Assembly (NCBI GenBank): GCA_028023455.1
Contig: JAQFVV010000027.1
Location: 5,889,845 to 5,953,844, forward strand
DNA: 64,000 nt
From: Epiperipatus broadwayi
Taxonomy: Eukaryota; Onychophora; Udeonychophora; Euonychophora; Peripatidae
Reading direction: 5' to 3'
Below, piece by piece: positions 45,491 to 57,284 of this stretch. The position numbers were made by a program, and so were the translations under genes. The notes under the pieces were generated by a model. The model searched no databases, was not told the DNA's origin, and was given only the letters and a program-made list of their open reading frames with translations. Within the stretch, counting starts at the first letter, position 1. Every line of letters begins with the position of its first letter.

Positions 45491-46210
45491 GAATAGTAAT
45501 AGAAGGACGTGAATGCAAGATACATTAATTCTAGCTTTGACTGTGATATGTATCAAGCCAGACTATAATCTAAGCAGCTGCACACTCATTGGTTGTTTTT
45601 AGAAAATAACACACTGTTTTAATAAGTTTATTTACTCAGAATAATGTATAAGTTAGTAATATATTAGTATGTTCAAAGGGCGACTTGCTGGTTGAAAGTA
45701 TTAATCACAAACAGCTCATATATGGACTCTATTTTTACACTTTATTAGCTTTAAGATATATCATTTCAATTCTATAACTTTCCATGTTCGTGATTTCCTT
45801 AACATTTACTGTAATTTTTCAACCTCGATTTTAAAAAGAAACTTAATAATGCTCATTTATATCTGAGTCAGTCTAATTGGATTTGAATGCATCTCTTTCT
45901 GCATTATCTGGTCTGCAACATACTACACTTATTAAATTCTTTTGATTCTGCTTTTCTATTATCATTTTTCTGCTCATCCCCCACCCACCCTAGAAGTTTT
46001 GGCATTTTTAACATCTCCCAAATTTGCATATTGTTAGCCAATTTGTTATGTAGATTAGAACATGTAAATTATTAGCAGTTTGCTTAATTTTACTTTTCTG
46101 CATATTGTTTCTACAGTGACACAATACTGCCTATAATGTCCAGGTTTGCATACATACATATATATTGACCAATAGAGGGTATGCTAAGTTGATATGTAAA
46201 TCACATGATG
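45491..46210. other. Intergenic, nothing recognised
   Basis: AT-rich between the end of LRRC46 and the next repeats. A 62-codon frame at 45887-46075 looks like chance. Confidence 0.4.
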
Positions 46211-46303
46211 TTTTTGAATTATTGTAACATCTTGACAAGGTTCAATTTTGAATGAAAGTCAATTAGATAGAAATAAATTTATGATTTAAATATATAGTTG
46301 TCT

Positions 46304-46870
46304 AAACAAAGCAAAGCTCCATATAGTAGTGCCACCTGTGCTAAACAGAGTTGTTTAGCACAGGTGGCACTACTATATGGAGTTTTGCTTTGCTTTGTTT
46401 ATAAACAATTATGTGCTAGTATTGGAGATGTGATCATGTGATGCTTGCTGGTTTAACACCAATCCTGCCTAATAGGGTAGTGGTGGCTATGGTTGTTAAA
46501 GATCCAAAGACACCAAAATGTATGGGTGCTGAACTGAGTTCAGACCTTAGATTGAAAATATTTTTTTTGTGTTTTCCAATTTCATGCTCATAGTTTTGTA
46601 GTTAAGTAGAGATAAAAGGTGGTTGCTAGAGGGTTGCATTAGATCCTAAGATCTAGATGCAGTGCTCTCAGATCCAAAGCTCCTCACTGATGAAGGCCAC
46701 AAGCCAGGAACTAGTCTGGGGATATTGGATGAGTAGGCTTTAGATAGGGATTTTATGCACAAGCCTTCTGGCATCCATTGATTACTCTGTTTAGCATAGG
46801 TGGCACTACTATATGAGTTTTGCTTTGCTTTGTTTATAAACTATGTGCTAGTATTGGAGATGTGATCATG
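46304..46870. repeat. Foldback family A with terminal hairpin
   Basis: Starts with a hairpin of the family end: AAACAAAGCAAAGCTCC with TAGTGCCACCTGTGCTAAAC (46304-46346), mirrored at 46353-46400. A minus-orientation copy follows to 46870 and ends with the same TAGCATAGGTGGCACTACTA and TTGTTTATAAAC blocks again, so the end hairpin arm is present three times. Confidence 0.8.
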
Positions 46871-46959
46871 TGATATAGTTGTCTACTAAATTGATTGCTT
46901 CAATTTATGAAAAGAAAAAAATATATATATAACTTTATTAAATATGAAATTACTTATTA

Positions 46960-47660
46960 ATGAAGGAATCTGATATGATGCACTGTGACTTCTCCTTATA
47001 CAGTCAGGAATCTCTCAGCCACTATGCCCATAGAAATCTGTTAGCCATTTTACCTTCCCTTTCCATTCCCTGCCCAAAGTTTTTCCATATTTTCCTCTAT
47101 CTTGCTCCATCCCATTTCCACAACATAATCTTTGCCAACTCCACAGCCTTTATATCTAAATCCCCCTCATCTTTTCCCAAACCCAGCATAAAAATCAATA
47201 ACCCGCTTTCTGTATAATCACTTTGTTCATATTTATTCTTCCATAACTTCATTATTTGTACCCTTTCTGCTTTCAAGCATTTACATTCAATTAACAGATG
47301 CCTAACATTTTCTATGCCTTCCTTACACAATTTGCAGACTAAATCACCCATATTCTCTTGTTGCTAAAGATCCCCTTCGAGCCTTATACAATAAACTACT
47401 TTCCTTGCTATTATCATAAATTAACTCACACCCAATGTTCTGTTTACTTCTATATATATTAACTCTTTTTACTCTCCATCTCTCCAATTCCCTATTCTTT
47501 ATTAATGCATTTATTCTTTTATCCCATTCCTTACCACTATAATACTCAACATTCTTCCTAACACAATCATCCCACCTTTTGTACAAGTATACTGATATAA
47601 ATTCTTTATCCAAATCTTTTGCATACCGCATTACCTTTCTCACTCATCTTGGTGATTTTC
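46960..47660 (-). pseudogene. LINE-A fragment: C-terminal region with zinc finger
   Basis: Minus-strand end of the LINE family also seen at 12546-13450. One frame (47344-47643) has DLDKEFISVYLYKRWDDCVR and NIYRSKQNIGCELIYDNSKE; the last part matches 13380-13430. After a frame change, 47097-47351 has CKLCKEGIENVRHLLIECKC, the C-X2-C...H-X4-C pattern that many LINE ORF2 proteins carry at the end. The DNA down to about 46960 (CTCCTTATACAGTCAGGAAT) is shared with 50425-50645. Two frames mean at least one frameshift. Confidence 0.75.
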
Positions 47661-48115
47661 CAAACTGCAGCGCCATCTATGAATCAACATATGTGTTATG
47701 TAGAAACATGATTCAACTATTCATCACAAAACTTTTGAAGATACTAGTGTGTCTGGATCATGAATGATGACATGAAACATGGCAGCGTAATTTGTGCCTT
47801 AACTCGTGGATAGGGCAATGGTGCTAACATTAAACTTTGTTTTAAATTGAGCAAAATTGCTACAGAAACATTTGAAATGATTCAAACTATATTCTGTAGT
47901 AAAGTCATGAGTTACTAGAATATTTTCAAACAGTTACAAAATTTTGTGATGACAAGCTGAACGTTAAAAGATCTGCAAAGGTATAAAATGCACTATATTT
48001 TTTAATGCAAATCATGGTCCAGACATTTTAGTGCCATTAAAGTTTTTGTGGTAAACTATGTCATTACATAACATGAGTTTTAATTCAGAAATGGTTCTGC
48101 AGGCGAGAAAACTAA
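47655..48115 (+). repeat. Repeat family B, near-complete copy
   Basis: Left end AACTGCAGCGCCATCTATGA; right end with TGTGGTAAACTATGTCATTA and AGAAATGGTTCTGCAGG. About 460 bases without coding frame; relative of 10590-11065. It starts directly at the end of the LINE-A piece. Confidence 0.65.
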
Positions 48116-49589
48116 TCAGTTACCTTTTATTGGAGCACTCTGTTTATATTTTAATCCAGAATCATTAAATATTATCCAATCACTATGTATTCTATTATCG
48201 AAGGTATAAATTGAATGAATGTATAGAAAAAGCAATGGAAGATTATTATTTTAGAAACCAGAAGAATTAGCAAAATGAATTCAGAAGAATAACCAGTAGA
48301 AAAGACAAAAATTACCTCGAGTTATGAAATGAGTCTGAGAAATGAACGATAGATGAGGCCTATCTAATAAGAGAATAGTCAAGAAATAATATTTAGATTT
48401 CACAAATAGGAAAGAAATACCTGTCCTGAAGTAAGTAGGACATCATTTGGCATTCAATAAAAAAAAAGAATATGTCAAATCCATTCTTCAATATGGTTTG
48501 TGCACTTGATTCTTGTTACTCTGAAAGTATTATCATGTGAAAATTATAAATTTTAAGAAATTGACTAAAGAGCAAAAACTTTGCGGATGAGTTGTTGGTA
48601 ATTCCATATGTATTTTGTCCAAAGGCAGGTCAAACAACTATACATCAGAGTACTTTGGTCAAACTGTAACCCTTGATCATCATTGCTAGTAGTTAGCCAC
48701 TGTTGTCAATCTCTTAACACAATTTATTTCAACTTCTCGGGTTTATAGACTTTCATATAAAATGCATCGTTCAAAACTTTGCAGATGTTCTGTGTTACAA
48801 ATTCATTATTTTGGCAGTCAAATACATACTTGGATTATCAATTTTATTTGTTAGAAAAAAAAAACTTTTTTATATAATAAAAGAGAATTTGTCAAAAAAA
48901 ATTTCTATTTTAATTTTACGGCAAATCCATAATGCTACATGCATATCTTTTTATTCATGACAACTTGCTGATTCATGATTTAGCGAAACACTAGAAATTT
49001 AACCATTTGTTCAATCGCCAATTAAAAATGTGAACCTTTTTCCATCATTGGCTATTAATTCTGAAAATTTAAAAGAATCCAACTGGATCAAATATGATTA
49101 GTATTTAGCAATTTTTGTTCATCTGAGTTCATAATAATGCCTTGCTAATGTTGTAAGAAGTTGAGTGGGGAAAGGGGAGGTTGATTACCACAGTTACAAT
49201 TAAACTTCGAAGGAAGTATTTTCTAAATAACATTTTACAAACTCTGCTAAGACTATTTTGGAATCTTGATTATATATCAAAAATGCAAATCTATGCAGAA
49301 TATTGGACTGGCCCTCAAGTCATAAAATGGAAAAGAATAATGCCCAAACTTATGTAAATATATTATATCACTTTAAACTTATAATGCAGCCCCCCCCCCC
49401 CAACTCATCATATGCTCATCATCCATAGGTGGAAATATATATATAAAAACCCAATAAATCGGAATGCATAAATTTTATATGCATGCCAGCCAGTACGTGT
49501 TACCTTGGATCTTCTCTCAACCATCCATTTTTTCATCAGTAACATTCAATATCTTGGTTATTCTTATCTTGCATTGTTATTGTCCTATG
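48116..49589. other. Intergenic, nothing recognised
   Basis: AT-rich, with a C10 run near 49389 and TA runs near 49435. No gene, no clear repeat. Confidence 0.4.
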
Positions 49590-49780
49590 TAGCTTAGTGC
49601 TGTAGTTAAAGCATCAGATTTTGGAGATAAGATCTTCTGATCGATTTCTGATGATCATTACTTTCTATGAATTCCCGAGCAGTAAAATCGTTCAACCACT
49701 AAACATCACATAATCACCATTTCTTATGCTTGCTCATAACTGTTACTGTATGGAGAGTTTTGCCTGTTTTAAAATCATTC
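49590..49780. repeat. SINE family F head and family A end
   Basis: 49590-49695 has TAGCTTAGTGCTGTAGTTAA and CGATTTCTGATGATCATTAC, similar to the unit at 62495-62620. 49697-49775 is a family A end (CCACTAAACATCACATAATC; TACTGTATGGAGAGTTTTGC). Confidence 0.5.
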
Positions 49781-50404
49781 AATTAATTATTATATTGTCT
49801 TAATGTATACGTTTTAAAAATTAAATTTTATTGTAAGGATGTGTGTACATATGTTAACCATATATTTGACGATTAGTTCATTTTCATCTACATTTCAAGT
49901 ATTCACAAGAAAGGCTTGAAACTAAGTGATGAAAGGAGGAGAGGATATAATATTTATAATGGTTTCCAACTTTAACATTGGATCCCCTTCCTTTGAATTC
50001 CAGCGCTATGCGCTGACATGTAGTAGTGTAAAAAAAGTAAATTGTAAATCAGCCTGGTAACGTTATATCTATTAGTTTTGACTAGCAACAGCAACATCAG
50101 GCAGTGTTTGGTGGCTAATCGACGATAACCAAAATTTTTTCCCCACAATCTATGCATAAATTAAATGCCAAATGTCAGTAAACTATGAAAAGAAATAAAA
50201 AGATACTATTTCTTCCTTTAGCTTCGTTGGTATTTAAGCTTAGTTTATTGATGTACTAAATTAGAGAATAAAATCTGTCTTAGTCTGATTTATAAAATTT
50301 AAAAATAATCAATTTAAAACAAAATTGAAATAGACAACTCACTGTAAATAAAAAAATTATTTAATACATTAATCTTACTTTCATTCCTTAACGGGAAATT
50401 TTCA

Positions 50405-50645
50405 AGATATTTCTCTTACATTATCATGTGATGTGATGTACTGTGACTTCTCCTTAAATGGAGTCAGGAATCTCTCAGCAACCATGCCCAGAGAAACCTG
50501 TTAGCCACTTTACTTTCCATTCCCCAATCTAAGTTTTCCATATTCTGCTCCATCCCATTTACACAAAACAATCTTTGTCAACTTTATGGCCTTTATATCT
50601 AAATCCCCCTTATCTTTTCTCAAACCCAACATAAAAACCAATAAT
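50405..50645 (-). pseudogene. LINE-A 3' fragment inserted in the left arm
   Basis: Matches 46970-47215: TGATGTACTGTGACTTCTCC, GGAATCTCTCAGCAACCATG and TTTATATCTAAATCCCCCTT. It is absent from the mirrored place in the right arm, which shows it inserted after the inverted repeat formed. Confidence 0.75.
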
Positions 50646-51090
50646 CCACTAATTAATTAATGACAGCAACTCTCCCCAATGGACATTATTTACATTACAT
50701 TACAATAAATATAATTATAAAATATAATTAATATACATATATGTACACAAAAATGATTAAACTTACTACAGTCCCCCCCCCCCCATAATATATATATATT
50801 TACAAATAATCTAAAAAATAATAATAATCCCTTTTATTTTTAAAATTATAACCATAATCTCTACATATTTTATTCGGTTGTTTTCTCATCCCTGTGTTCG
50901 CCTCGAGATGTCGCTATTTCTAGGTCAATTCCTAGAAATATACCATTTCACCGGCCTTCACCCAACAAAAGAGGAAATTTTCTACGTTATAAACACAGAA
51001 AAGAGTCCTCACGTTATGTTGGACGGAGGCGGCGACAGAAGCCAACACAAATGAGACTTCTTTCTATGATGAAACACAGAAAGAGTTCCC

Positions 51091-51753
51091 GGTGCAAATT
51101 TACTACGTGATCTCTGCCATTTTGAATTTCAAAAAATTAGCCAAAAACATCGTCTGACACATCTAAGTGATAAAAAAACTACGCGAAAACAGGAAAAATT
51201 TAGAACTTGGGTCACGTGACTTGGAAAACCCCCGCCAAAACACGAAAAATTAACATTTTCTCATTTTAAATTATAAATCAAATAATTTATATATAGAGAG
51301 AGCAAGATTACTATATTTAAATCTTAATCAATAAATGCTAGTTATCATTGCCTAAAAAAGTACTTTGTAGCATTTTCATGTGGCTGATATGTGATATCTA
51401 AGGCACCCCCCCCCCTTATATAAATTAAAGTAATATATATGCGATATATATATTTCACACAAATAACATTATGAGTGCGTAAAATAAACAAATAAATGAA
51501 ATACGATAAATAAATAAATGGCTAGTATTTTTGAAGGAATACCTTCATTATCAAAGCTGTGGCTAAATGAATTGCGAAGTAAAACTGTTGCTATAAAAAA
51601 ATGCAAAATGTATGCAAATTTAGCACACAGCTTTGATAATGAAGGTAAATAAACCCAATAGCCATTTATTTAATTAGCATATTTCATTTATTTGTTTTCT
51701 TTACGCACTCATAATTTTATTTGTGTGAAATATATTTCTAATATATATTATGT
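51091..51753 (+). repeat. Main left arm of the 5-kb inverted repeat
   Basis: From GGTGCAAATTTACTACGTGA to TCTAATATATATTATG. It includes GTCACGTGACTTGG, an E-box-like palindrome, and ends with a smaller palindromic element (51440-51753). Confidence 0.9.
51440..51753. repeat. Inner palindrome, left copy
   Basis: Itself a hairpin of about 300 bases: TTTCACACAAATAACATTATGAGTGCG-type ends are mirrored at CGCACTCATAATTTTATTTG, and CCTTCATTATCAAAGCTGTG at about 51551 pairs with CACAGCTTTGATAATGAAGG at about 51627. The inverted twin is at 52645-52970. Confidence 0.9.
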
Positions 51754-52644
51754 TTATTACAGTACTCTTTGCTCTTTACTTCCTCCCACCTACTAGTCGA
51801 CCATTTGGTTTCCTGCTCTTTGTTTTATTTTACATTTGACACCTTTGAGCATCCAAAGGTGTTTGACTGTAGCTATTTTCAAGATTGCCTTTGTGGATAA
51901 AGATGCACCGCACTTATATTTCTTCCCCTCTCCCATTGTCTACTTTTACATTCTTATTTAATGGTTTTCAGTTTTTATATAAGTTTCTTTTAACTGTAAA
52001 ACGCCTAACTTAAATAATTTAGATTTTAGCTTTAGAAAGATGCCATAATATATATATATACACACGCACCTATTACAAATGTGTGCAGACTTTAATATTA
52101 CATTTTATACACCATGGGAGATAGTTTGGTTTTAAGTAAAATGAAGCAAGTATATCTGCATACAGATGATATTCACCGCCTCAATATATAAAATCATACC
52201 TCAACAAATAAATTAAAAAATGTTTAGAAAAATACGCAAACCACTCTATAATTATTTTGTATACAACTTCTGAGAATTAAAAGTAACTTTCTTGATATGA
52301 TGGGGAGAACGAATAAGGCGCATTAAGCCTCTTACTATGTGCGGATGTACATATAAATATTACCCCGGTCACTATTAAAGTTAGTTATATACAGCTTACT
52401 TGTACACAAATATATATACACGTTAAAATATAAGAAGATAAAACTCATTAAAGTCTTCATTTGCATTTCATCTATATCAGATCTACTCTTGATTATGTCA
52501 CTATAATCTGTATATCTATTAACATTGAAATAAGGTTTACTACCAACAAAGGAAAACAAAAACATATTTTAAATAAATTAAATATTTTATTTTTTTTAAA
52601 AAAAATATTTATTTTAATTAATAATCGCTTTGTGTCTGTGTTTG
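51754..52644. other. Loop of the 5-kb inverted repeat
   Basis: About 890 bases of unpaired sequence. It contains GACACCTTTGAGCATCCAAAGGTGT, a small hairpin (written here as GACACCTTTG and CAAAGGTGT around AGCATC), TA/CA runs near 52050, and only chance frames. Confidence 0.6.
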
Positions 52645-53340
52645 TAATGAGTAATATATATTAGATAAATATTTCACACAAATAAAATTATGAGTGCGTA
52701 AAGAAAACAAATAAATGAAATATGCTAAATAAATAAATGGCTATTGGGTTTATTTACCTTCATTATCAAAGCTATGTGCTAAATTTGCATACACTTTGCA
52801 TTTCTTATAGCAACAGTTTTACTTCGCAATTCATTTAGCCACAGCTTTGATAATGAAGGTATTCCTTCAAAAATACTAGCCATTTATTTATTTATCTATC
52901 GTATTTCATTTATTTGTTTATTTTACGCACTCATAATTTTATTTGTGTGAAATATATATATCGCATATATATTACTTTAATTTGTATAAGGGGGGAAGGG
53001 GGTGCCTTAGATATCACATATCAGCCACATGAAAATGCTACCAAGTACTTTTTTAGGCAATGATAACTAGCATTTATTGATTAAGATTTAAATATAGTAA
53101 TCTTGCTCTCTCTATATATAAATTATTTGATTTATAATTTAAAATGAGAAAATGTTAATTTTTCGTGTTTTGGCTTTTTTTTTTAACTGTGCGTTTTGGC
53201 GGGTTTTCCCAAGTCACGTGACCCAAGTTCTAAATTTTTTCTGTTTTTGCGTAGTTTTTTATCACTTAGATGTGTCAGACGATGTTTTTGGCTATTTTGA
53301 AATTCAAAATGGCAGAGATCGCGTACTAAATTTGCACCGA
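52645..53340 (-). repeat. Main right arm of the 5-kb inverted repeat
   Basis: Inverse of 51091-51753, including the second inner palindrome (52645-52970) and CAAGTCACGTGACCCAAG. It differs by small insertions (for instance GGGGGGAAGGGGGTGCC against GGCACCCCCCCCC). The 85-codon frame at 53152-53409 lies mostly in this arm and has no mirror frame of similar length, so I do not call it a gene. Confidence 0.9.
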
Positions 53341-53743
53341 GTTCCCGACGGCTGCCGGTTATGGCTTTTTTTTTTCTATGCTAAAAGCAAAGAGAAAGAA
53401 ATGCCTTGATTGGCTGCCGTAGTAGTTGATTTTGTTCATCATTTTCTCGTAATAGTAGAATATCTATTTTCTCTGTAGTTTCGTGTGAGAGTGTGTGTAT
53501 TTGAAGCAGTTGTAGTTTTTTAAAATTTGATAAGCCGCCTATTTTTTTTAATGTGTTGCAACTTACTTTACTGTTGTAAGTTTAGTAATAATGTCCTGAA
53601 GATTCCATTACAAATGGGTAACCCTCAAAAATTGCTTTTAAGGGTGCGGAACGGAAAAAATTTCAAGGATCACACGAAAAGTACCGTTTTCGCGAGAATT
53701 CGTCCGTGACCAGTTACTTTTGCTATATATATATAAAACGCAC

Positions 53744-54220
53744 AAACAAAAACAACCCAATGTCTAATTATTAGGAATTACTTGTCCAAAAAAGAAAATT
53801 AGTCGGGTATTTTTTTTTTTGTTACATTTATTATTTAAAAATAAGATTAGTTTTTATATCTACACACTAACAAAAACTACTCAGTTCCTGATTAATTACT
53901 GTCTTAAAAAAAAAGAAAGCAAATTCAACAGGGTTTGATTTTTTCAATGGAGTATTTGAATTATGTTTTTTTTATATATATATATACACAAGATTTACCA
54001 AAAAAAAAAAAGAAACCCACTTTCTGATTAATTACTGTCAAAAGAAACGCAAATTAGTCGGCTATCATTTTTAAATTTAGTATTTCAATAACGGTACCCT
54101 TTTTATATAGACAGAGTTAACAAAAACAACCCACTTTCTGATTCATTACTGTCCCCCCAAAAAAAAAAAACGGAAATTAGTCGGGTATCATTTTTCAATT
54201 GAGACTTTTAATGACGGTCC
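53744..54220 (+). repeat. Tandem repeat with a unit of about 122 bases
   Basis: Four diverged units start near 53744, 53862, 53985 and 54108. Each has ACAAAAAC.ACCCA.TTTCTGATTAATTACTGTC, A runs, and AAATTAGTCGGGTATCATTT. Only present on the right side of the inverted repeat. Confidence 0.75.
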
Positions 54221-54289
54221 TTACTAATAGTAGTTGGGTATCAATTTTAAATTGTAGTATATAAATGACGTTACTTTTGATAGATTTAG

Positions 54290-54830
54290 AATTATGTATT
54301 GCTTTTTTAATAAAATGATTGATTTACTCTTGACCAAAAATACCGTAACTTTAAAAAAAAGACACACATAAAGTCCAAAAAAAATGAGAAAAAGCCCCGT
54401 AACTTTAAAGACACACACACACAAACTAAAAAACAATCTAAGAGTAATAAACATTGACTTATTACGTCTTGCTTTTGAATCAAATGATTGATTTACTCTT
54501 GCAAAAAAAAAGTACCATAACTTTAAAAAGACACACAAAGTCCAAAAAAAAAAAAAATTAGAAAAAGCCCCGTAACTTTAAAGACACACACACACAAACT
54601 CAAAAACAAGATAACATTAATAAACATTTATTTATTACATCTTGATTTTGAATAAAAGTATTGATTTACTCTTGCAAAAAAAAAAAAAAGACTGTAACTT
54701 TAAAAAGACACACATAAAGTCCAAAAAAAAGTTAGAAAAACACCGAAACTTTTAAGACACACAAACTCAAAAACAAGATAAGATTAATAAACATTTACAA
54801 AAATGAAAAAAGTAACATCATATAATAGTA
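54290..54830 (+). repeat. Tandem repeat with a unit of about 178 bases
   Basis: About three units. Each has ATTGATTTACTCTTG, CCGTAACTTTAAAGACACAC, an ACAC run and AATAAACATTTATTTATTAC. The 104-codon minus frame at 54224-54538 is Phe/Cys-rich repeat read-through, not a gene. Confidence 0.85.
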
Positions 54831-55394
54831 TTAGTTAGAATATTTTATTACAAATCTAAGAAATCAGATCTTTTTAGATCAAATCGATCATTTAGGTCCG
54901 GCCCCGGAATCGTTATATGTATATGTTTTTGATTAGCATCAACGCCATCCCATGGCGAACACCAGGGATGAGAAAACAACCTTTTATTCATTATATTTAA
55001 TGCATTTTAATAATTATATTTATTGTAAATAATGTCCATGGGGAGGGGGTTACTGTAAAATTGGTCATGTGATTGTGTAAAACGAAACATCTTGAAACGG
55101 TTCCATTAAGGAATGAAAGCCGGATTGAAGAGTTAAATATTTTTTTTTATTTATAGTGAGTTGTCTGTTTCAATTTTGTTTTAAATTGATTATTTTTAAT
55201 TTTATATATAGAAGGCAATATTATGGACAAATTTTAACATTGGAATTTTATCATTTAAAGTAGTTGATTTATATACAACATAAGTAATCAGAAATTATTA
55301 TAAAAAATAAAAATTTCTGATATGCTTCTCATCTAATTCAAAAGTGCATACTATGGAAGATTATTTTTAATTTCAACTGCAACAGGAATGGACT

Positions 55395-55400
55395 TTTATT
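55395..55400 (-). terminator. Candidate polyadenylation signal of OXNAD1-like gene
   Basis: AATAAA on the minus strand, about 230 bases after the stop at 55627. Other choices are possible in this AT-rich flank. Confidence 0.3.
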
Positions 55401-55626
55401 TATTTCTCCATTATTTAGTAAAAGTTTAAAATATAAAACAAAGCATTGGACTTATTAATACTTAAATAAAAACTTCAATAAATAAATATTCATTAAAATA
55501 ATTTATATATGTTTTGTATTTACATATATGTATAAAAAATAAATCTTATGTACAAAATTATTTTTTGCACTAATTATGAATAATATTAAGTCAGATCTGC
55601 CCGGCAGATTTCTTTATCTCAGGAAT

Positions 55627-55793
55627 TTACCACCATTTCTCGTATTTTATATGGGTACCAGAAATATTCTCGTCAAGTAAATACTGTTCGATGTTTGAAA
55701 TCATTGAAAAAGGTCCACAAATGTAACATAGCAAATTCTTACGATTCAGTTTAGATAACGCTTCACGAATTTCTGAGGAAGATAAACGGCCAA
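55627..55793 (-). CDS. OXNAD1: OXNAD1-like oxidoreductase, last exon
   Basis: OXNAD1 proteins are small FAD/NAD(P)H oxidoreductases of the ferredoxin-reductase fold, probably mitochondrial (family knowledge). This exon follows TTTTTTTGCAG on the minus strand, begins with TT that completes a split codon, and has 54 codons then TAA. GRLSSSEIREALSKL, LLCYICGPFSM and GTHIKYEKWW match the C-terminal NAD-binding part, which in this family has GRIxxxEI, YICGPPPM and a final EKWW. CGP is the nicotinamide-binding signature; here the usual Pro-Pro is Phe-Ser. The protein end at EKWW is at the expected place. The gene runs right to left, convergent with LRRC46. Intron upstream is at least 4 kb. Confidence 0.88.
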
Positions 55794-57284
55794 CTGCAAA
55801 AAAAAAAAAAAGAAATTTAGTTGTTGCTTATGTGTTCGAATTTACATATAATCTATAAAGATGATTTTGCTCAAAGCTAAATTGGTTTATAAAACTAAAT
55901 CACATGAAAGCAGCTATATTTATCAATGCCAGGAATCTTCCACTTGTTGCCAAGGCAACCTTTTACATTTTTCTTATAAACAAAACATTGCCTTGATAGC
56001 AGATTAAAGATCCCTGCTGTAAGGAAATATAACTTGCTTTCATATGATGTATACCTATGTATAAATGATATTTTACAAATTCACAATGCATATATAGTTA
56101 AATGAACTCTAAATAGTCTACAAGACAAAGACCATTCCAGAATCCATCAATACAGGAACAGCAAAAAACATTGCCAGCCAAAAAAAAAAATCACGCGGTG
56201 ATTGATTTAATGGTTTTCCTTCATTGCTTTACATTTTACCTAACAATACTTGGGTACCAATCTATTTATCAGCGATTGATCATCCATTGACTATTGAAAA
56301 AAAAAATTAGATTGTATGGCAGGAAGTTGCAATATGGTGCTGAAACTAAACCACCTATGTCACAATTCTACCAACCCAGTCGAAGAAATCTTATCCTTTA
56401 CACTTAGTAATCAAGTAAGCATTAGTGGGACATTAATGAGCCAAACTAATGCACTCTGAAGTATATATTAATAAATATAATTCATCAATAAAGATCAATC
56501 TCCTGCACCATCCGCTAACAGCAACATTTGTATTGTTTGAAGTGAGATTCAAATCTAGGAGGTCATTGGTAATTTATTCAACAAATAATGATTTCCCAAA
56601 TAAGCTAATAATTTTTTCAGTTATGTAGCCTCCAATTAACCCAAATATCCAATAGTGGTCAATGAATGGGAATTTAACTATTCTATGCTGAAAAAATTCC
56701 ATGACCATATGGATTGATCAGATAAATATCATGCATTAATCCCCCCCCTCAAAAAAATTAATATCAGACTTTTTACCCGCAGGAAGAGGATGGTTTCTTT
56801 ACCATAAGCTCTTCACATTTGTCTCTTCTTTATTCAAAGGCTAAATGAATGTAAACTAGATCCATATCCTTCTTTAAAATCATTTATATTATCTTTTAAA
56901 TATACCTTATGGGATCAATGCCTAAATTTTATCATTTTTTTAAATTTACCATTGTGATTCATTCATCATCTATAAACAGCATTTCCTCTCATTATAACTT
57001 TTGGCAAAAAAAATTTTCCAATTTACACTTATGAATAATTTGTCATTGAAACATTTTTATATTTTAGTCACTTCTTAATAAAGTTCTGCAGCATGTTTGT
57101 TCAAATACTAGTATTTTTCTTACTTAACATTTTACCATTCTTCACATTTTACAACCATATAGTATATTAGTAAATATGACCAGTAAGTATATCTAACTTT
57201 GCTTGCAACTTGATATCTACTTTTCCAAATCCTAGTATCTACATCATGAAGACATATTCCTGTTATTTTTAACTTTCACACTCT
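55794..57284. other. OXNAD1-like intron, nothing recognised
   Basis: Begins with the poly(T) stretch (minus strand) before the acceptor. Then AT-rich sequence without related repeats or frames. A C8 run lies near 56741. Confidence 0.45.

Larger units (their letters stand above)
50296..55205. mobile_element. Nested inverted repeat of about 5 kb
   Basis: The outermost arms are 50296-50394 and 55105-55205 (AATTTAAAACAAAATTGAAA against TTTCAATTTTGTTTTAAATT). Next inside are 50671-50725 with 54999-55048 (TGGACATTATTTACATTACA against TGTAAATAATGTCCA) and 50872-50915 with 54948-54990 (GGTTGTTTTCTCATCCCTG inverted). The main arms are 51091-51753 and 52645-53340, about 95 percent alike by eye, around a loop of 0.9 kb. 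The right side is longer because of tandem repeats at 53744-54830; the left carries a LINE-A insertion. No transposase frame. A large foldback transposon or an inverted duplication. Confidence 0.8.

Noticed and set aside
46960-47217. 85-codon plus frame
   Set aside because: It is the shadow of the minus-strand LINE-A C-terminal region.
53152-53409. 85-codon frame, Phe-rich, as a gene
   Set aside because: It lies largely in an arm of the inverted repeat and into low-complexity T runs, with no mirrored frame and no family resemblance.
54224-54538. 104-codon minus frame
   Set aside because: It reads through the 178-base tandem units; residues are Phe/Cys/Val-rich repeats of ACAC and A runs.
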